Position numbers and translations under genes: made by a program. The notes beneath the pieces are model-generated. The model was not told the origin of the DNA. It worked only from the letters and a program-made list of their open reading frames with translations, and made no database searches. A DNA stretch of 43,083 bases from the NCBI GenBank assembly GCA_964605155.1, contig CAZSAK010000021.1, positions 1 to 43,083 of the forward strand, written 5' to 3'. This stretch comes from CAZSAK01 sp964605155 (lineage in GTDB: Bacteria; Pseudomonadota; Gammaproteobacteria; SZUA-140). This document shows, piece by piece, positions 1 through 9,174 of this stretch. Within the stretch, counting starts at the first letter, position 1. Each line of letters opens with the position of its first letter.

Positions 1-140
1 TGTAAACCTGCAAAGGCCACTGGCCCTTGGCATTGATGGACACGAGGCACCAATTTTCCTGATCCGCAACCCAAAGGCAGTGAGACGATTTTTCTGCTAA
101 ACTATCTTTTTTATGTCTGTCCTGTATGTCATTCCCCAGT

Positions 141-2033
141 ATGTCTGCCTTAGTCACACTCGATGATCTGTCGCTGGAATTCGGTGATCAGCCGATCCTG
201 CGCCATGCCAGCCTGATACTGGAACCAAACGAGCGCGTGTGCCTGATCGGGCGCAACGGCGCCGGTAAATCGACCCTGCTCAGAATGATCATGGGCGAAC
301 AGCAGCCGGATAGCGGCGAGATACGTTACAAACACGCCCTGCGCATCAGCCAGTTGTCCCAGGCCCTGCCGGACGAACTCGATGCATCGGTGCATGCATT
401 CGTTGCCGGTGGACTTGCGCATCTGGGACAGCTGATCGTTGAGTACGAACGGCAGTCGCAGAACACACTCGACAAACAAGGCCTCAGGGAACTCGAGGAC
501 CTGCAACACCGCATCGAGGCCGAGGGCGGCTGGAACCTGGACCAGCGAGTCGCTGCGGTATTGACCGAACTCGACCTGCCCGGTGAAAAAAAACTCCGTG
601 AACTCTCCGGTGGCTGGCAACGGCGAGTCGGTCTTGCACGCGCCATCGTCTCCAATCCGGAATTGTTGTTACTCGATGAACCGACCAACCATCTCGACCT
701 GGTTTCCATCCAGTGGCTGGAAGACCGGATCCGCAATTATCCCGGCAGCGTGTTGTTCATCACCCATGACCGCGCCTTCTTGCAACGGCTGGCGACGCGT
801 ATCGTCGAGCTGGACCGCACCCGACTGACGAGCTGGCCCGGAGATTACCATAATTTTCTGCGACGCAAGGAAGAAGCACTGCACGCCGAGGAACTCGATA
901 AGGCACGGTTCGAAAAGAAACTGAATGAGGAAGAAAGCTGGATACGCCAGGGCATCAAGGCACGACGTACCCGTAATGAAGGTCGCGTGCGCGCACTTCT
1001 CGCCCTGCGAGAGGAATATGCCGAACGTCAAAAGTTAAAGAAACCCGGCAAGGCGCGTATCCATATTGAGCAATCCGAAGAGGAATCGGGACGCAAGGTC
1101 ATAGAGCTACATAACGTCAGTTATGCTTACGGCGATGAACAACTGATCAACCACCTGTCGTTAAAGGTCATGCGCGGTGATCGCATCGGACTTATCGGCA
1201 ATAACGGTGTTGGCAAGAGTACCCTGTTGAAGATCATGCTTGGCCTGTTGGAACCCCAAAGCGGCACGGTAAAACTCGGTACCAACCTGGATATCGGTTA
1301 CTTCGACCAGATGCGACGTGAACTGGACCCGGACAAGACCATCGCCGAGGTGGTCGGCGACGGCCGTGATTATATCCAGCTCAATGGCAAGGACCGCCAT
1401 GTCATCGGGTATCTGCGCGGTTTTCTTTTCAGCGCCAAGCGTGCCATGACACCCATAAAGGCCCTGTCCGGTGGCGAGCGCAATCGTGTCATACTGGCGC
1501 GACTGTTCACACGCCCCTCCAATCTATTGGTGCTCGATGAACCAACCAATGACCTGGATATCGAGACCCTGGAGGTCCTGGAGGCCCGCCTGGTGGAATA
1601 CCAGGGAACCCTGATCGTCGTCAGCCATGACCGCGAATTCCTCGATAATGTCATCACCAGTACGCTGGTCTTCGAGGCGGGAGGCAAGATCATGCGTCAT
1701 GCCGGGGGTTACAGCGACTGGCTGCGCAAGGGCAGACATCTGGCCGAAAAGGAAAACCCCAACCCCAAACCTGCTGCTACGGCAACAGCCGCCAAACCGT
1801 CACCGGTCCCGCAACGCAAAAAACTCAGTTATAAGGAACAACGCGAACTCGATCAATTGCCGCACCGTATCGAGACACTGGAATCGGAGATCGCCGTTCT
1901 GCAAGAACAGATCAACGATCCGGATTTCTATTCACAGCCGTTTGATAACATACAACCGGTGCTCGATGAATTAGAGGCCAGGCAACAGACACTGGACACC
2001 ATTCTCGAACGCTGGGCCGAGCTGGAGGATTGA
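141..2033 (+). CDS. uup: ABC-F family ATPase, Uup type
   Basis: This is a soluble ABC-F protein with two ATPase domains and no membrane part. The family acts on ribosomes or on branched DNA, and Uup is linked to precise excision of transposons. The first domain has Walker A GRNGAGKST near residues 37-45, signature LSGGWQRRVGLAR and Walker B LLLLDEPTNHLD. The second has GNNGVGKST near residue 353, LSGGERNRVILAR and LLVLDEPTNDLD. A charged linker joins them. The C-terminal ~70 residues are a predicted coiled coil (KEQRELDQLPHRIETLE...), the hallmark that separates Uup from EttA, YbiT and YheS. Length matches Uup (~635). An in-frame ATG lies 15 bp upstream at 126. I prefer 141 because homologues begin with the MxLxTLxDLSLxFG pattern, although neither start has a clear ribosome site. 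Confidence 0.93.
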   Translation: MSALVTLDDLSLEFGDQPILRHASLILEPNERVCLIGRNGAGKSTLLRMIMGEQQPDSGEIRYKHALRISQLSQALPDELDASVHAFVAGGLAHLGQLIVEYERQSQNTLDKQGLRELEDLQHRIEAEGGWNLDQRVAAVLTELDLPGEKKLRELSGGWQRRVGLARAIVSNPELLLLDEPTNHLDLVSIQWLEDRIRNYPGSVLFITHDRAFLQRLATRIVELDRTRLTSWPGDYHNFLRRKEEALHAEELDKARFEKKLNEEESWIRQGIKARRTRNEGRVRALLALREEYAERQKLKKPGKARIHIEQSEEESGRKVIELHNVSYAYGDEQLINHLSLKVMRGDRIGLIGNNGVGKSTLLKIMLGLLEPQSGTVKLGTNLDIGYFDQMRRELDPDKTIAEVVGDGRDYIQLNGKDRHVIGYLRGFLFSAKRAMTPIKALSGGERNRVILARLFTRPSNLLVLDEPTNDLDIETLEVLEARLVEYQGTLIVVSHDREFLDNVITSTLVFEAGGKIMRHAGGYSDWLRKGRHLAEKENPNPKPAATATAAKPSPVPQRKKLSYKEQRELDQLPHRIETLESEIAVLQEQINDPDFYSQPFDNIQPVLDELEARQQTLDTILERWAELED

Positions 2034-2055
2034 TCACCGATTAGATTCTTAAGGG

Positions 2056-2952
2056 CTATGCCGACAGGCCTTCCTCAGACAACAGGGCTTTTTCAGCCTT
2101 CTGCCGACCGATCTCGATCAGATCCCGGGCCCGGTAAAATTCATAAAAGCTGCAGGTATCCCGTGGAATTTCTATAAGAATATCCGGCGAAAATGATTTA
2201 AGCTGTTCACTGATTATTGTGTTTTCCATAATGCCCATCGATTTTACGAAAATATCGAACACCCCCACCGTGTCTTCAGACTGGCTTCCCAGGCGGGATT
2301 TGAGGTCGTCGATAAATTGAGTAATGCGGCGATGATAGGGTGTATTGGCGGGTTGACTGCTGGGCGCCTGTACCGGCCTCGGCATGATTTTGGAATCCGG
2401 CTTGCCATTCAATGTAACCACAACAGTCAGATCGTTTTCGGTATCCCGTATTGCGGAGATTGGCAGTGGATTGCTTAAGCCGCCATCAAGGTACACCCGT
2501 CCATTATATTTATACGGCGTAAAAATGGTGGGGATGGAGATGGAGGCGCGAATCGCATCGAATAACGGACCCTGGCTAAACCTGACCTCTTTTTCGGCCT
2601 CAAGGTCGGTGGCAACCGCGATAAACCGGATCGGCAGGTCTTCGATATTGGCATCTCCAATCAAGGTCTTCAACACTTCCATAATCCTGTCGCCCTTGAT
2701 CAGGCCATTGCGTACAAACGACAGATCGAGTAAACGTACAACATCTGCTCGCCGCAATTCCGACACCCAGCGGGTATAGACATCGAGCTTGCCCATGGCA
2801 TATATCCCGCCGATCAGGGCACCCATGGATGAACCGGCAATGGCCTTGATCTCATAACCGCGACTGACAAGCTCATTGATCACACCGATATGCGCCAGTC
2901 CACGTGCGCCCCCGCTGCCCAGTATCAAGGAGACAGTTTTCTTGCCCGACAT
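2056..2952 (-). CDS. Patatin-like phospholipase family protein (RssA-like)
   Basis: This is a predicted serine acyl hydrolase of the bacterial patatin family, which uses a Ser-Asp dyad on lipid esters. The N-terminus has the glycine-rich oxyanion loop GSGGARG (residues 12-18). The nucleophile elbow GSSMG follows, with Ser about residue 42, and the catalytic Asp is in DGGLSNP near residue 156. There is no signal peptide, so a cytoplasmic or membrane-peripheral location is likely. About 298 residues is normal for RssA/YchK-type proteins. The open frame extends 36 bp further upstream, but homologues start at MSGKKTVSLILGSGG, so I use 2952. It converges with uup, with only 22 bp between the stops. 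The substrate is unknown. Confidence 0.88.
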   Translation of the reverse strand: MSGKKTVSLILGSGGARGLAHIGVINELVSRGYEIKAIAGSSMGALIGGIYAMGKLDVYTRWVSELRRADVVRLLDLSFVRNGLIKGDRIMEVLKTLIGDANIEDLPIRFIAVATDLEAEKEVRFSQGPLFDAIRASISIPTIFTPYKYNGRVYLDGGLSNPLPISAIRDTENDLTVVVTLNGKPDSKIMPRPVQAPSSQPANTPYHRRITQFIDDLKSRLGSQSEDTVGVFDIFVKSMGIMENTIISEQLKSFSPDILIEIPRDTCSFYEFYRARDLIEIGRQKAEKALLSEEGLSA

Positions 2953-3029
2953 CACAACACTATACCGGCTCCCTGAACCAGCCTCCATCTATCTGAAAAT
3001 TAAATAATGTTCTTTTGAACCAAATCGCG

Positions 3030-3035
3030 TATAAT
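3030..3035 (+). promoter_or_regulatory. Possible -10 box for the cold-shock gene
   Basis: A perfect TATAAT hexamer lies 180 bp before the cold-shock start. The -35 region is poor (no TTGACA 17 bp upstream). If used, it gives a ~170 nt untranslated leader, the length typical of cspA-type mRNAs, which use a long structured leader for cold control. This is an inference from position and one hexamer. Confidence 0.25.
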
Positions 3036-3214
3036 CTGTCTCACTTGATGTTCGCGGGTTTTTTTGGCCGTTTAACCGAAGATACCAAACGGACGGAAGT
3101 AAATGTATAGTTATTGACCGGTAGTATGCCTGACTGACATTGAATGTCGGAATCATTACATCCTCCCAGTAAATCTCAATACACATTATCAATTTTTTTA
3201 AAGGTAAATATTAC

Positions 3215-3418
3215 ATGAATACAGGTACAGTAAAGTGGTTTGACGCCTCCAAAGGCTTTGGTTTTATCTCGCCAGAAGATGGCAGCAAGGATGTATTCGT
3301 ACATCACTCCGCGATCAAAAGCGATGGTTATGCAACCCTGAATGAAGGTCAACGCGTCAGCTTTGACATTCAGCAAGGGGCAAAAGGCCCGTCAGCCGCG
3401 AACGTCGTCACCGTATAA
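3215..3418 (+). CDS. Cold-shock protein, CspA family
   Basis: This 67-residue single OB-fold protein binds single-stranded RNA and DNA and acts as an RNA chaperone. Both nucleic-acid-binding motifs are visible: RNP1 as KGFGFIS and RNP2 as VFVHHSAI. The start MNTGTVKWFD is canonical. It is a stand-alone gene, preceded by ~260 bp of non-coding DNA and followed at once by a very strong intrinsic terminator. Several paralogues are usual in gammaproteobacteria, so I give no letter. Confidence 0.97.
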   Translation: MNTGTVKWFDASKGFGFISPEDGSKDVFVHHSAIKSDGYATLNEGQRVSFDIQQGAKGPSAANVVTV

Positions 3419-3446
3419 CGTTACAAGCGTTATAAAGGTGATACGG

Positions 3447-3478
3447 AACAAACCCCGCTCAGGCGGGGTTTGTTTTTT
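3447..3478 (+). terminator. Strong intrinsic terminator after the csp gene
   Basis: A perfect 12 bp stem (AACAAACCCCGC with GCGGGGTTTGTT) closes a TCAG loop and is followed by TTTT. It lies 28 bp after the csp stop and ends that transcript. It also separates csp from the convergent gene below. Confidence 0.95.
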
Positions 3479-3502
3479 CTATTTCAGAGAATTATCTAAA
3501 GA

Positions 3503-3976
3503 TCAGGCGAGCCGTAGCTGTACAAGCGAGGCACGCGAGTCACCGCCACTGATATCGGGGACTATACTCAATTCCAGTATTTCCATCCCGTCAAGATCGA
3601 CAAAGTAATCCTCGAGTTCGCGGGTTACGGTCGGCGGACTGAAATTATACTGCTGGCGAACGATGTCCCGGTAGGACTCTCCTCCATCTGCAGACCAGCG
3701 TAACAGGAACTCCTGCGTACGCGCCTGTTCATCTTCCTGAAACAGCACCTGGATTCGCCTGATCCTGTGCGGTTTGTCAAACAACAGCCGGATCGTTTGC
3801 TTGCCCTGCAGTTGTGAACGCCAGCCTTTACCCGCGTTTGCAAGCAGCGCCGATTCTATCGGATGCTCAACATCCTCGGAGGTCAGCTCCACCTGTACCA
3901 ACTGGTCCAGGTCCAACCATTCCGGTTCGGGTGTGCGGGTCTCTTGTAATTCACCGCGCATAATCTGTTTACGCAT
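3503..3976 (-). CDS. Conserved hypothetical protein, possibly discoidin-like fold
   Basis: A 157-residue acidic cytoplasmic protein with no signal peptide or membrane segment. The middle part (WRSQLQGKQTIRLLFDKP..IRRIQVLF..RTQEFLLRW) reads like a beta-sandwich of the discoidin/F5-8C carbohydrate-binding type, with a final LVQLRL strand. That fold is inferred from the pattern only. The start at 3976 is chosen because AGAGGG precedes ATG-CGT-AAA at good spacing; the longer frame to 4006 lacks this. Function is not known. It converges on the csp terminator. Confidence 0.7.
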   Translation of the reverse strand: MRKQIMRGELQETRTPEPEWLDLDQLVQVELTSEDVEHPIESALLANAGKGWRSQLQGKQTIRLLFDKPHRIRRIQVLFQEDEQARTQEFLLRWSADGGESYRDIVRQQYNFSPPTVTRELEDYFVDLDGMEILELSIVPDISGGDSRASLVQLRLA

Positions 3977-4130
3977 ATGCTGTCCCTCTGTTGTAATACA
4001 CATCATAATGCCATGGTACAGATTAACATCACACAGTCGCCACTGTGTAGAGATCTGAACCGAATATCGAATACAACCTGAATAAGATCGAATCTGTCCT
4101 GCATAAATACCAGTCGCCTGTTTTCAGGGA

Positions 4131-4161
4131 ATATATGATCAGCTATAATTTGGTCATATAT
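4131..4161 (+). promoter_or_regulatory. Inverted repeat around a putative -10 box
   Basis: Arms ATATATGATCA (4131-4141) and TGGTCATATAT (4151-4161) pair over 11 positions with one T/G wobble. The loop contains TATAAT at 4144-4149. A TTTTCA hexamer at 4121-4126 sits 17 bp upstream. This may be a promoter with an overlapping operator for the DUF4382 gene that starts at 4237. No protein is known to bind it. Confidence 0.35.
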
Positions 4162-4236
4162 ATCAGGTCAAATAGCCGTATCAGGGAAGACTACGGAAAC
4201 CGTTTCAAGCTTGGGTCGTTGCCTGGAGGTATCCAC

Positions 4237-5697
4237 ATGTTTTACCCTGCCCGTATCGTTCATTATCTGCTGATTGCAGCCATTTCCCTTTCGCTCACCG
4301 CCTGTGGCGGCGGTTCGAGCCATACCTCTGACAGCCAGGCAACCGGCAGCGGCAGCGTTGCGCTGTTGTTTACGGACGGTCCCACCGACACATTCGATGC
4401 CATCCATGTAACGATCACGCGTATCGAGCTGATCAGCGATGTTGCCGCGCCGGTGGAGCTCTTCTCCGGCGATAAAACGATCAACCTGCTGGATCTTGCA
4501 AATCACTCCGACCTGTTCAGTTATACCAGCAACGTACCCGCGATGGCTTACAGCAAGATAAGACTGTTCGTCAGCAATATTGAGCTGGTCAGAAATGACG
4601 CCGACGGTAATGTCATCGAAACCATCACACCGAAGCTGCCCGGTAACGGCAAAATCGACCTCAATCCCCAGGGCGATCTGCTGGTAACATCAGGCCAGAC
4701 GCTGTCTCTCGAGATGGACATGGATGCAGATAAGTCCATCCATATTACAACGCTCGGCAACGGCGGCTATATCTTCCGGCCGGTCATCTTCATCAAGCGC
4801 CTGGTGAATGCCCTTGACGGCAAGGTGATACGCCTGGCCGGCGAGATCACCAACCTGGATCTTCAGACGCAGATGTTCAGGTTATGCAGGACCTCCATCG
4901 CTCAACAGGCGTTGGTATCTACAGGCGATAACGACCCGGTGAGTATGTCAGTTGATGATACCAACGACTCGAAATGGTGTCCGCTGGTGCATGTAACAGA
5001 CACCACCGTCTTGTACGGTCCGGATGGAGAACCGCTGACACTCGGGGACCTTGAAGAAGGCACCCAGGCAACGGTATTCGGCCGCATCAATCTGAATATC
5101 GGCAATGATGAAAAACCGGCCCTGGATGCATTGACCGTGCTCGTTGGCCCGGCTGGGACATTTACCAAGTATGAAGGAAGCGTTGCATCATCTGTCGATG
5201 AATCGACCAATCGTTTCGAACTGGAACTCGCGACTGGTCAGGGCATTGACACCGGCAATCCGGTCCCCGTTCAATTACAGTCGGGTACGATCATCCTGTC
5301 GAGGAACGGTAACGTACTCGATCCATCAATCATTGAGACAGGACAGACCATTAAGGTAATCGGCAGCTTGAACCTGTCGGATGCGGAGCCGGACTTTATC
5401 AATGCCGCCATGGTGTTTGTTGATGTAGATGGGGCCAATATCAAGCTCTCCGGGACTATCTCGGCGATCACATCTACCCTCGATGGATTCACCCTTAATT
5501 CTGACAGCGTCGGGGACCGCTGCGTCACGCTGACCAGCAATACCGACATCTTCCTGATCAGCGATGCCGGCAGCAGCTTAACGAGTGAGCAAATCGGTGC
5601 CGCCGATCTGCTGGAGGGACAGCGTGCAGATGTCTACGGGCAGTATAATCTTGAGGGTTGCCTGGCTGCCGATAACATCCTCGCCGGCGCACTCTGA
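4237..5697 (+). CDS. DUF4382/DUF5666-type exported lipoprotein
   Basis: A surface or periplasmic lipoprotein of unknown role. After MFYPARIVHYLL.. a hydrophobic segment ends in lipobox LTAC, followed by GGGSSHTSDS. The first half (SVALLFTDGPTDTFDAIHVTI through FKP-like FRPVIFIKR) matches DUF4382. The second half carries repeated beta-rich units of the DUF5666 pattern, such as GTISAITSTLDGFTL and GRINLNIGNDEKPALDALTV. Start 4237 has GGAGG seven bases upstream; the open frame begins earlier at 4135 without support. Length is ~486 residues. It ends in a free stretch before a convergent gene. No enzyme motif is visible. Confidence 0.82.
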   Translation: MFYPARIVHYLLIAAISLSLTACGGGSSHTSDSQATGSGSVALLFTDGPTDTFDAIHVTITRIELISDVAAPVELFSGDKTINLLDLANHSDLFSYTSNVPAMAYSKIRLFVSNIELVRNDADGNVIETITPKLPGNGKIDLNPQGDLLVTSGQTLSLEMDMDADKSIHITTLGNGGYIFRPVIFIKRLVNALDGKVIRLAGEITNLDLQTQMFRLCRTSIAQQALVSTGDNDPVSMSVDDTNDSKWCPLVHVTDTTVLYGPDGEPLTLGDLEEGTQATVFGRINLNIGNDEKPALDALTVLVGPAGTFTKYEGSVASSVDESTNRFELELATGQGIDTGNPVPVQLQSGTIILSRNGNVLDPSIIETGQTIKVIGSLNLSDAEPDFINAAMVFVDVDGANIKLSGTISAITSTLDGFTLNSDSVGDRCVTLTSNTDIFLISDAGSSLTSEQIGAADLLEGQRADVYGQYNLEGCLAADNILAGAL

Positions 5698-5754
5698 TGT
5701 TCCTGTAACAACCACGGGAATCCTGTGCATCCAGGTGGGAATAATCCCTTTGTA

Positions 5755-6117
5755 TTACAGCTTTCGCAACAACTTGTCCTGATAGCGCCGCTCGACTGCA
5801 AGGTCGATCCCGTCGCCGCGATAGTGTGACAACTGCATCCTCAGGCAACTCAAGCGTCGTTCGGCCCTGTCGCGTTCTCCGCCGTCGCGTACACAGGACA
5901 GCAATTGTTCCACCTCGCGAATCTCTCTCACCAGTTGCAACTCCGGCGGCAGAAAGCCGGCATTTTTCAACAGCCGGAATCCCGCCCGCAGTTCCTCCGG
6001 CACCAGCGCATCATCCTGCAAAGCGAGCGGTTTGCCAGCACCCGGCAGATCATCGAACTCCCCACGCTCCCGGGCCTGCTGTATATGGTGTTCAGCAAGT
6101 TGATCGATTAAAAACAT
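5755..6117 (-). CDS. DUF1992 (DnaJ-homologue C28 conserved domain) protein
   Basis: A 120-residue soluble protein. The opening IDQLAEHHIQQARERGEFDDLPGAGKPL is the signature of DUF1992, which in animals is the conserved domain of DNAJC28 and in enterobacteria is YhdN-like. The rest is charged and helical, with R-E-rich helices. No J domain is present. The biochemical role is unknown. It is a single gene between a convergent lipoprotein gene and a divergent exported methyltransferase-like gene. Confidence 0.87.
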   Translation of the reverse strand: MFLIDQLAEHHIQQARERGEFDDLPGAGKPLALQDDALVPEELRAGFRLLKNAGFLPPELQLVREIREVEQLLSCVRDGGERDRAERRLSCLRMQLSHYRGDGIDLAVERRYQDKLLRKL

Positions 6118-6368
6118 AAATCAGAACTGGATACAGGTTGTTTTTCAGCTGCAATTTTAACCTGTTTTCAGTTGAAAATAGACGACATGTAACTGTTCAT
6201 CCGTGTCGTTGCATGCATCGCCTTGTGACAAGTCTCCGGCTATATCAACGACTTATCAATTCTTATTGAAATAGACACGACATCCGACTCATAATGATCA
6301 GACTGCTACAGAAGAACCAATCCACTCCATATCTGTATCCGATACCTCTCATAATTTAGGAGTAACTC

Positions 6369-7139
6369 ATGTCTACAATCAAGCAGCTGTTTATCGCAAG
6401 TCTGTTAATGACAGTCCTGGCCCCTCTCACTCAGGCGGGCGCCGATGAGGACATCAAGGACGTCATCGCCGACGCCATTGCCAATCCCACGCGACCCGAT
6501 TCCGACAGACAACAGGACGCAGACAGAAAATCGCTCGAGGTGCTGACATTCGCGGGCGTCAAACCCGGCGACAAGGTCGCGGATTTTATCCCCGGCAGGG
6601 GTTATGTGACCCGACTGTTTTCAAAGATCGTCGGCAAAGACGGCCATGTCTATGCCGTTGTACCGACAGAATTACGCAAGGACTCGGACAAGGCGGTAAA
6701 GGAGATCGCCGCTGATCCGGAATACCCGAATGTCAGCGTGTTACGGATGCCTGTCAATGAATTCAGTGCACCTGAAAAGCTCGATATGGTGTGGACGTCG
6801 ATGAACTACCATGACCTGCACCTCGACTTTTTCGGACCGGCCGATATGAGTAAACTCAACAAGGCCATCTATGACGCCCTCAAGCCGGGCGGTATCTACC
6901 TGGTACTCGATCACGCCGCTGAAAAAGGCTCCGGTACCCGTGATAGCGGAACCCTGCACCGCATCGATCCGGAACTGGTCAAAAAGGAAGTGCTGGCAGC
7001 GGGTTTCGAACTGGATGCACAATCCGACGTACTGAACAACCCGAACGACGATCATACACTCAAGGTCTTCGATCCCGATATCCGCGGCAAGACCGACAAG
7101 TTCGTTTTCAGGTTTCGCAAGCCATCGGGCGCGATGTAA
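6369..7139 (+). CDS. Exported class I SAM methyltransferase-like protein
   Basis: A 256-residue protein with an N-terminal signal peptide (KQLFIASLLMTVLAPLTQAGA), so probably periplasmic. After it comes a Rossmann methyltransferase-like core. VLTFAGVKPGDKVADFIPGRGY corresponds to the SAM-binding motif I (E/DxGxGxG), here written D-F-I-P-G-R-G. LKPGGIYLVLDHAA matches the post-motif region. This is the COG4798-type family of predicted periplasmic methyltransferases; its substrate is unknown. The motif-I change (P in place of the first G) and export from the cytoplasm, where SAM is made, make catalysis uncertain. GGAG eight bases before ATG supports the start. Confidence 0.82.
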   Translation: MSTIKQLFIASLLMTVLAPLTQAGADEDIKDVIADAIANPTRPDSDRQQDADRKSLEVLTFAGVKPGDKVADFIPGRGYVTRLFSKIVGKDGHVYAVVPTELRKDSDKAVKEIAADPEYPNVSVLRMPVNEFSAPEKLDMVWTSMNYHDLHLDFFGPADMSKLNKAIYDALKPGGIYLVLDHAAEKGSGTRDSGTLHRIDPELVKKEVLAAGFELDAQSDVLNNPNDDHTLKVFDPDIRGKTDKFVFRFRKPSGAM

Positions 7140-7169
7140 TCCTTGCAATGCTGTAAGGCATTCATAAAT

Positions 7170-7195
7170 GCACCGCGTCAGAGGGAACGCGGTGC
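7170..7195. terminator. Hairpin between convergent genes
   Basis: A perfect 9 bp stem, GCACCGCGT with ACGCGGTGC, has loop CAGAGGGA. It lies 30 bp after the methyltransferase-like gene and before the convergent lipoprotein gene. It lacks a T-run, so it is either a weak terminator or an mRNA 3'-end stabiliser. Confidence 0.5.
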
Positions 7196-7268
7196 GTATA
7201 ACGATCTACAAGCCGGCCGGTTATTACTGGTTATAGATACGAACCTGATAATCCCGGCCAGGGAGTAC

Positions 7269-7559
7269 TCAATCCTCCTTCTTGACGGTGCCGTTCACGA
7301 AGGTGATATCGATACCGATCAGGCGGTTGATAAATCCAAATAACGAAGTCACATCGGTAGGCGTTGAGTTGATGGTCTTGACTTCACTGCCTTCCGGAAC
7401 CTGCTCCAGGGCCCTTTTCTGGGTATCCCCTCCCGGAATCTGGAAAAACAGGATATTGAAATTTTCCGCGTGGGCGGAGTAGGCCTGGTCGTTTGTACGC
7501 ACACCGGCGCAGGCGGTCAGGCCAATCAATGCAACCATTAATAAGAAGTTCCTGAACAT
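7269..7559 (-). CDS. Small lipoprotein of unknown function
   Basis: A 96-residue predicted lipoprotein. MFRNFLLMVALIGLTAC gives a short charged N-terminus, hydrophobic core and lipobox LTAC. The mature part (NDQAYSAHAENFNILFFQIPGG..) resembles TRL-like small lipoproteins, but I do not assign a family. The start at 7559 has AGGAGA seven bases upstream; the upstream frame extension to 7598 has no such site. It is a single gene on the minus strand. Confidence 0.7.
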   Translation of the reverse strand: MFRNFLLMVALIGLTACAGVRTNDQAYSAHAENFNILFFQIPGGDTQKRALEQVPEGSEVKTINSTPTDVTSLFGFINRLIGIDITFVNGTVKKED

Positions 7560-7699
7560 GACAGATCTCCTGTTGTGACTATTATTATCCATCGCCAATC
7601 GGGTCTAAAACCCGGGTCGCATCTGTTACCCGCAAACAACCTGTATAACAGGCACCCCTGACACGGGGGTCCCGGAACTATATCAGAAGCACGTCGTGT

Positions 7700-9151
7700 T
7701 TAAGAAGTGAATTCTGTCAGCGCCTCTGCAATCCTCACCATCGCGAAGGTATCCAGGCGGCAATACTCACGTAAATCATGTATTAAGGCGGCTCGCTTGC
7801 CTTTCTCTAATGACCCGTTGATGATCTCGAGATATGCTGCCTGTGCCTGTGTGCCATCCTGGACCTGCCCGACCTGGGCGTAATCGAGTTCCGGGGCCAG
7901 GCACGGCAGAACGTTCTTGATCGACCACGAGCCCTTCATATCGGGATGGTAATAGTATTTCCTGACTACCGGTAACAGATCGAACACCCTCTCATTCAAT
8001 GCGAGCAAAGGTCCGGACAGATCGGGAAACCGGTCGGCCAGCTCCCTGATGATGCGTTTCTCGAATGCCTGGTTATATACCATGATCGCCCCTGTCGATC
8101 CGCACACCGCGATCAACGACTCGGCAAACCTGCGACGCGGATCATCACCACTGGTATCCAGGAACTCCTCATGCTGCAAAGTGCCGTCCTCGTGCTGGAT
8201 GTGACAGGACCACTGAAAGGGTAACTGCTGGTAAGGACGCGTACCCTGCCAGATCGGGATCGCGAACTGGATACATTCAAAATCCAGGTAACATCGCGGG
8301 CAGGCCAATTGATCCAGGATAGCGTTCGCACCCGGCAGGTACTCCGCCTCGCCTGCAATGGTAACGCGGCGAACCCGCAGGTGCGTCTCGCTGTTGAGTG
8401 TGTCATACGGGATATCACGGATATCATAGATACCCTGCCGGATCAGCTTGGTTGTCACCTGGGCACCGTTGGGCAACCAGGCGACCGGATAGACGGCGTC
8501 ATGCGACGTACAATATGGCTTGTATTCACACTCATAGGGCTTGTTGCAGTGGCTGCCGATATGACGTTCCGGTTGCGGACCCGTGATCACCTCCTTTAAC
8601 TGGTCGATGGCCCCGGTAATGAACCACAGATGGTTGCGCACTCGTTCGGTGACATCCTCCTGAATAAACAGGCCCTGGTAATCCCCGTTACCCTGATACA
8701 CAAACGCCTTGTTGATGTGCATGTGCTTGACCCTATTAACAGGAATACCTGCCTGTCCCAGCACGAATGCCTGGATCGCGATGTCATCGATATGATCATC
8801 CTTGACCTCGGCCGATGCCTTGACCTCGATCAGATTCCACCTGTCCCCGCGACGTTCGAGGATATCGACGAATACCTCGATGTCACCGGCCTGAAACCCC
8901 GCCTCGAAGATCGCCGGGATGGATGTATCATCAAGCAGTGCCCTTGTCTGGGCAAAGGGATCGGCATCCGGTCTCCGGCGCTGAACCAATACGCCGCCCG
9001 GGTATGCCAGGCGGGCATGTTCGCCCACCACCCTGCCCGTCACAATGGCGGGTGATTCCCTGAACGTCGCGAGCTCGGGATGATGAATCAGAAGATGTAG
9101 GTGTTTCCTGCATTGCAGGCCGGCCAGCAAACTGGTTTTGCTGAGATGCAT
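7700..9151 (-). CDS. DUF2779 protein: Cas4-like PD-(D/E)XK plus RNase H-like domains
   Basis: A 483-residue cytoplasmic protein. The N-terminal half resembles RecB/Cas4 nucleases: an early CRKHLHLL cysteine, IEVFVDILERRGDRWNLIEVK carrying the D..ExK catalytic core, and the later cysteine set C-x5-C-x4-C in SHCNKPYECEYKPYC. That set with the first Cys could hold an Fe-S cluster. The C-terminal half (DUF2779) starts at CYLDFECIQF, a D-x-E typical of DEDD exonucleases, and later has VYNQAFEKRIIRELA and YCRLDTFAMVRI. The family is widespread and its cellular role is unproven; DNA or RNA processing is the inference. It is a monocistronic minus-strand gene downstream of the small gene at 9218. Confidence 0.85.
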   Translation of the reverse strand: MHLSKTSLLAGLQCRKHLHLLIHHPELATFRESPAIVTGRVVGEHARLAYPGGVLVQRRRPDADPFAQTRALLDDTSIPAIFEAGFQAGDIEVFVDILERRGDRWNLIEVKASAEVKDDHIDDIAIQAFVLGQAGIPVNRVKHMHINKAFVYQGNGDYQGLFIQEDVTERVRNHLWFITGAIDQLKEVITGPQPERHIGSHCNKPYECEYKPYCTSHDAVYPVAWLPNGAQVTTKLIRQGIYDIRDIPYDTLNSETHLRVRRVTIAGEAEYLPGANAILDQLACPRCYLDFECIQFAIPIWQGTRPYQQLPFQWSCHIQHEDGTLQHEEFLDTSGDDPRRRFAESLIAVCGSTGAIMVYNQAFEKRIIRELADRFPDLSGPLLALNERVFDLLPVVRKYYYHPDMKGSWSIKNVLPCLAPELDYAQVGQVQDGTQAQAAYLEIINGSLEKGKRAALIHDLREYCRLDTFAMVRIAEALTEFTS

Positions 9152-9174
9152 CGCGGATGAAGTCGCTATAAAAG

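Noticed and set aside
2..100. Plus-strand frame open from the window edge to TAA (32 codons), possible end of an upstream gene
   Set aside because: Too short to be significant and no family pattern recognised; the opposite strand is also open there.
7640..7670. Small hairpins CCTGT-ATA-ACAGG and ACCCC-GGGGT as a terminator of the DUF2779 gene
   Set aside because: Stems are only 5 bp and no T-run follows on the minus strand.
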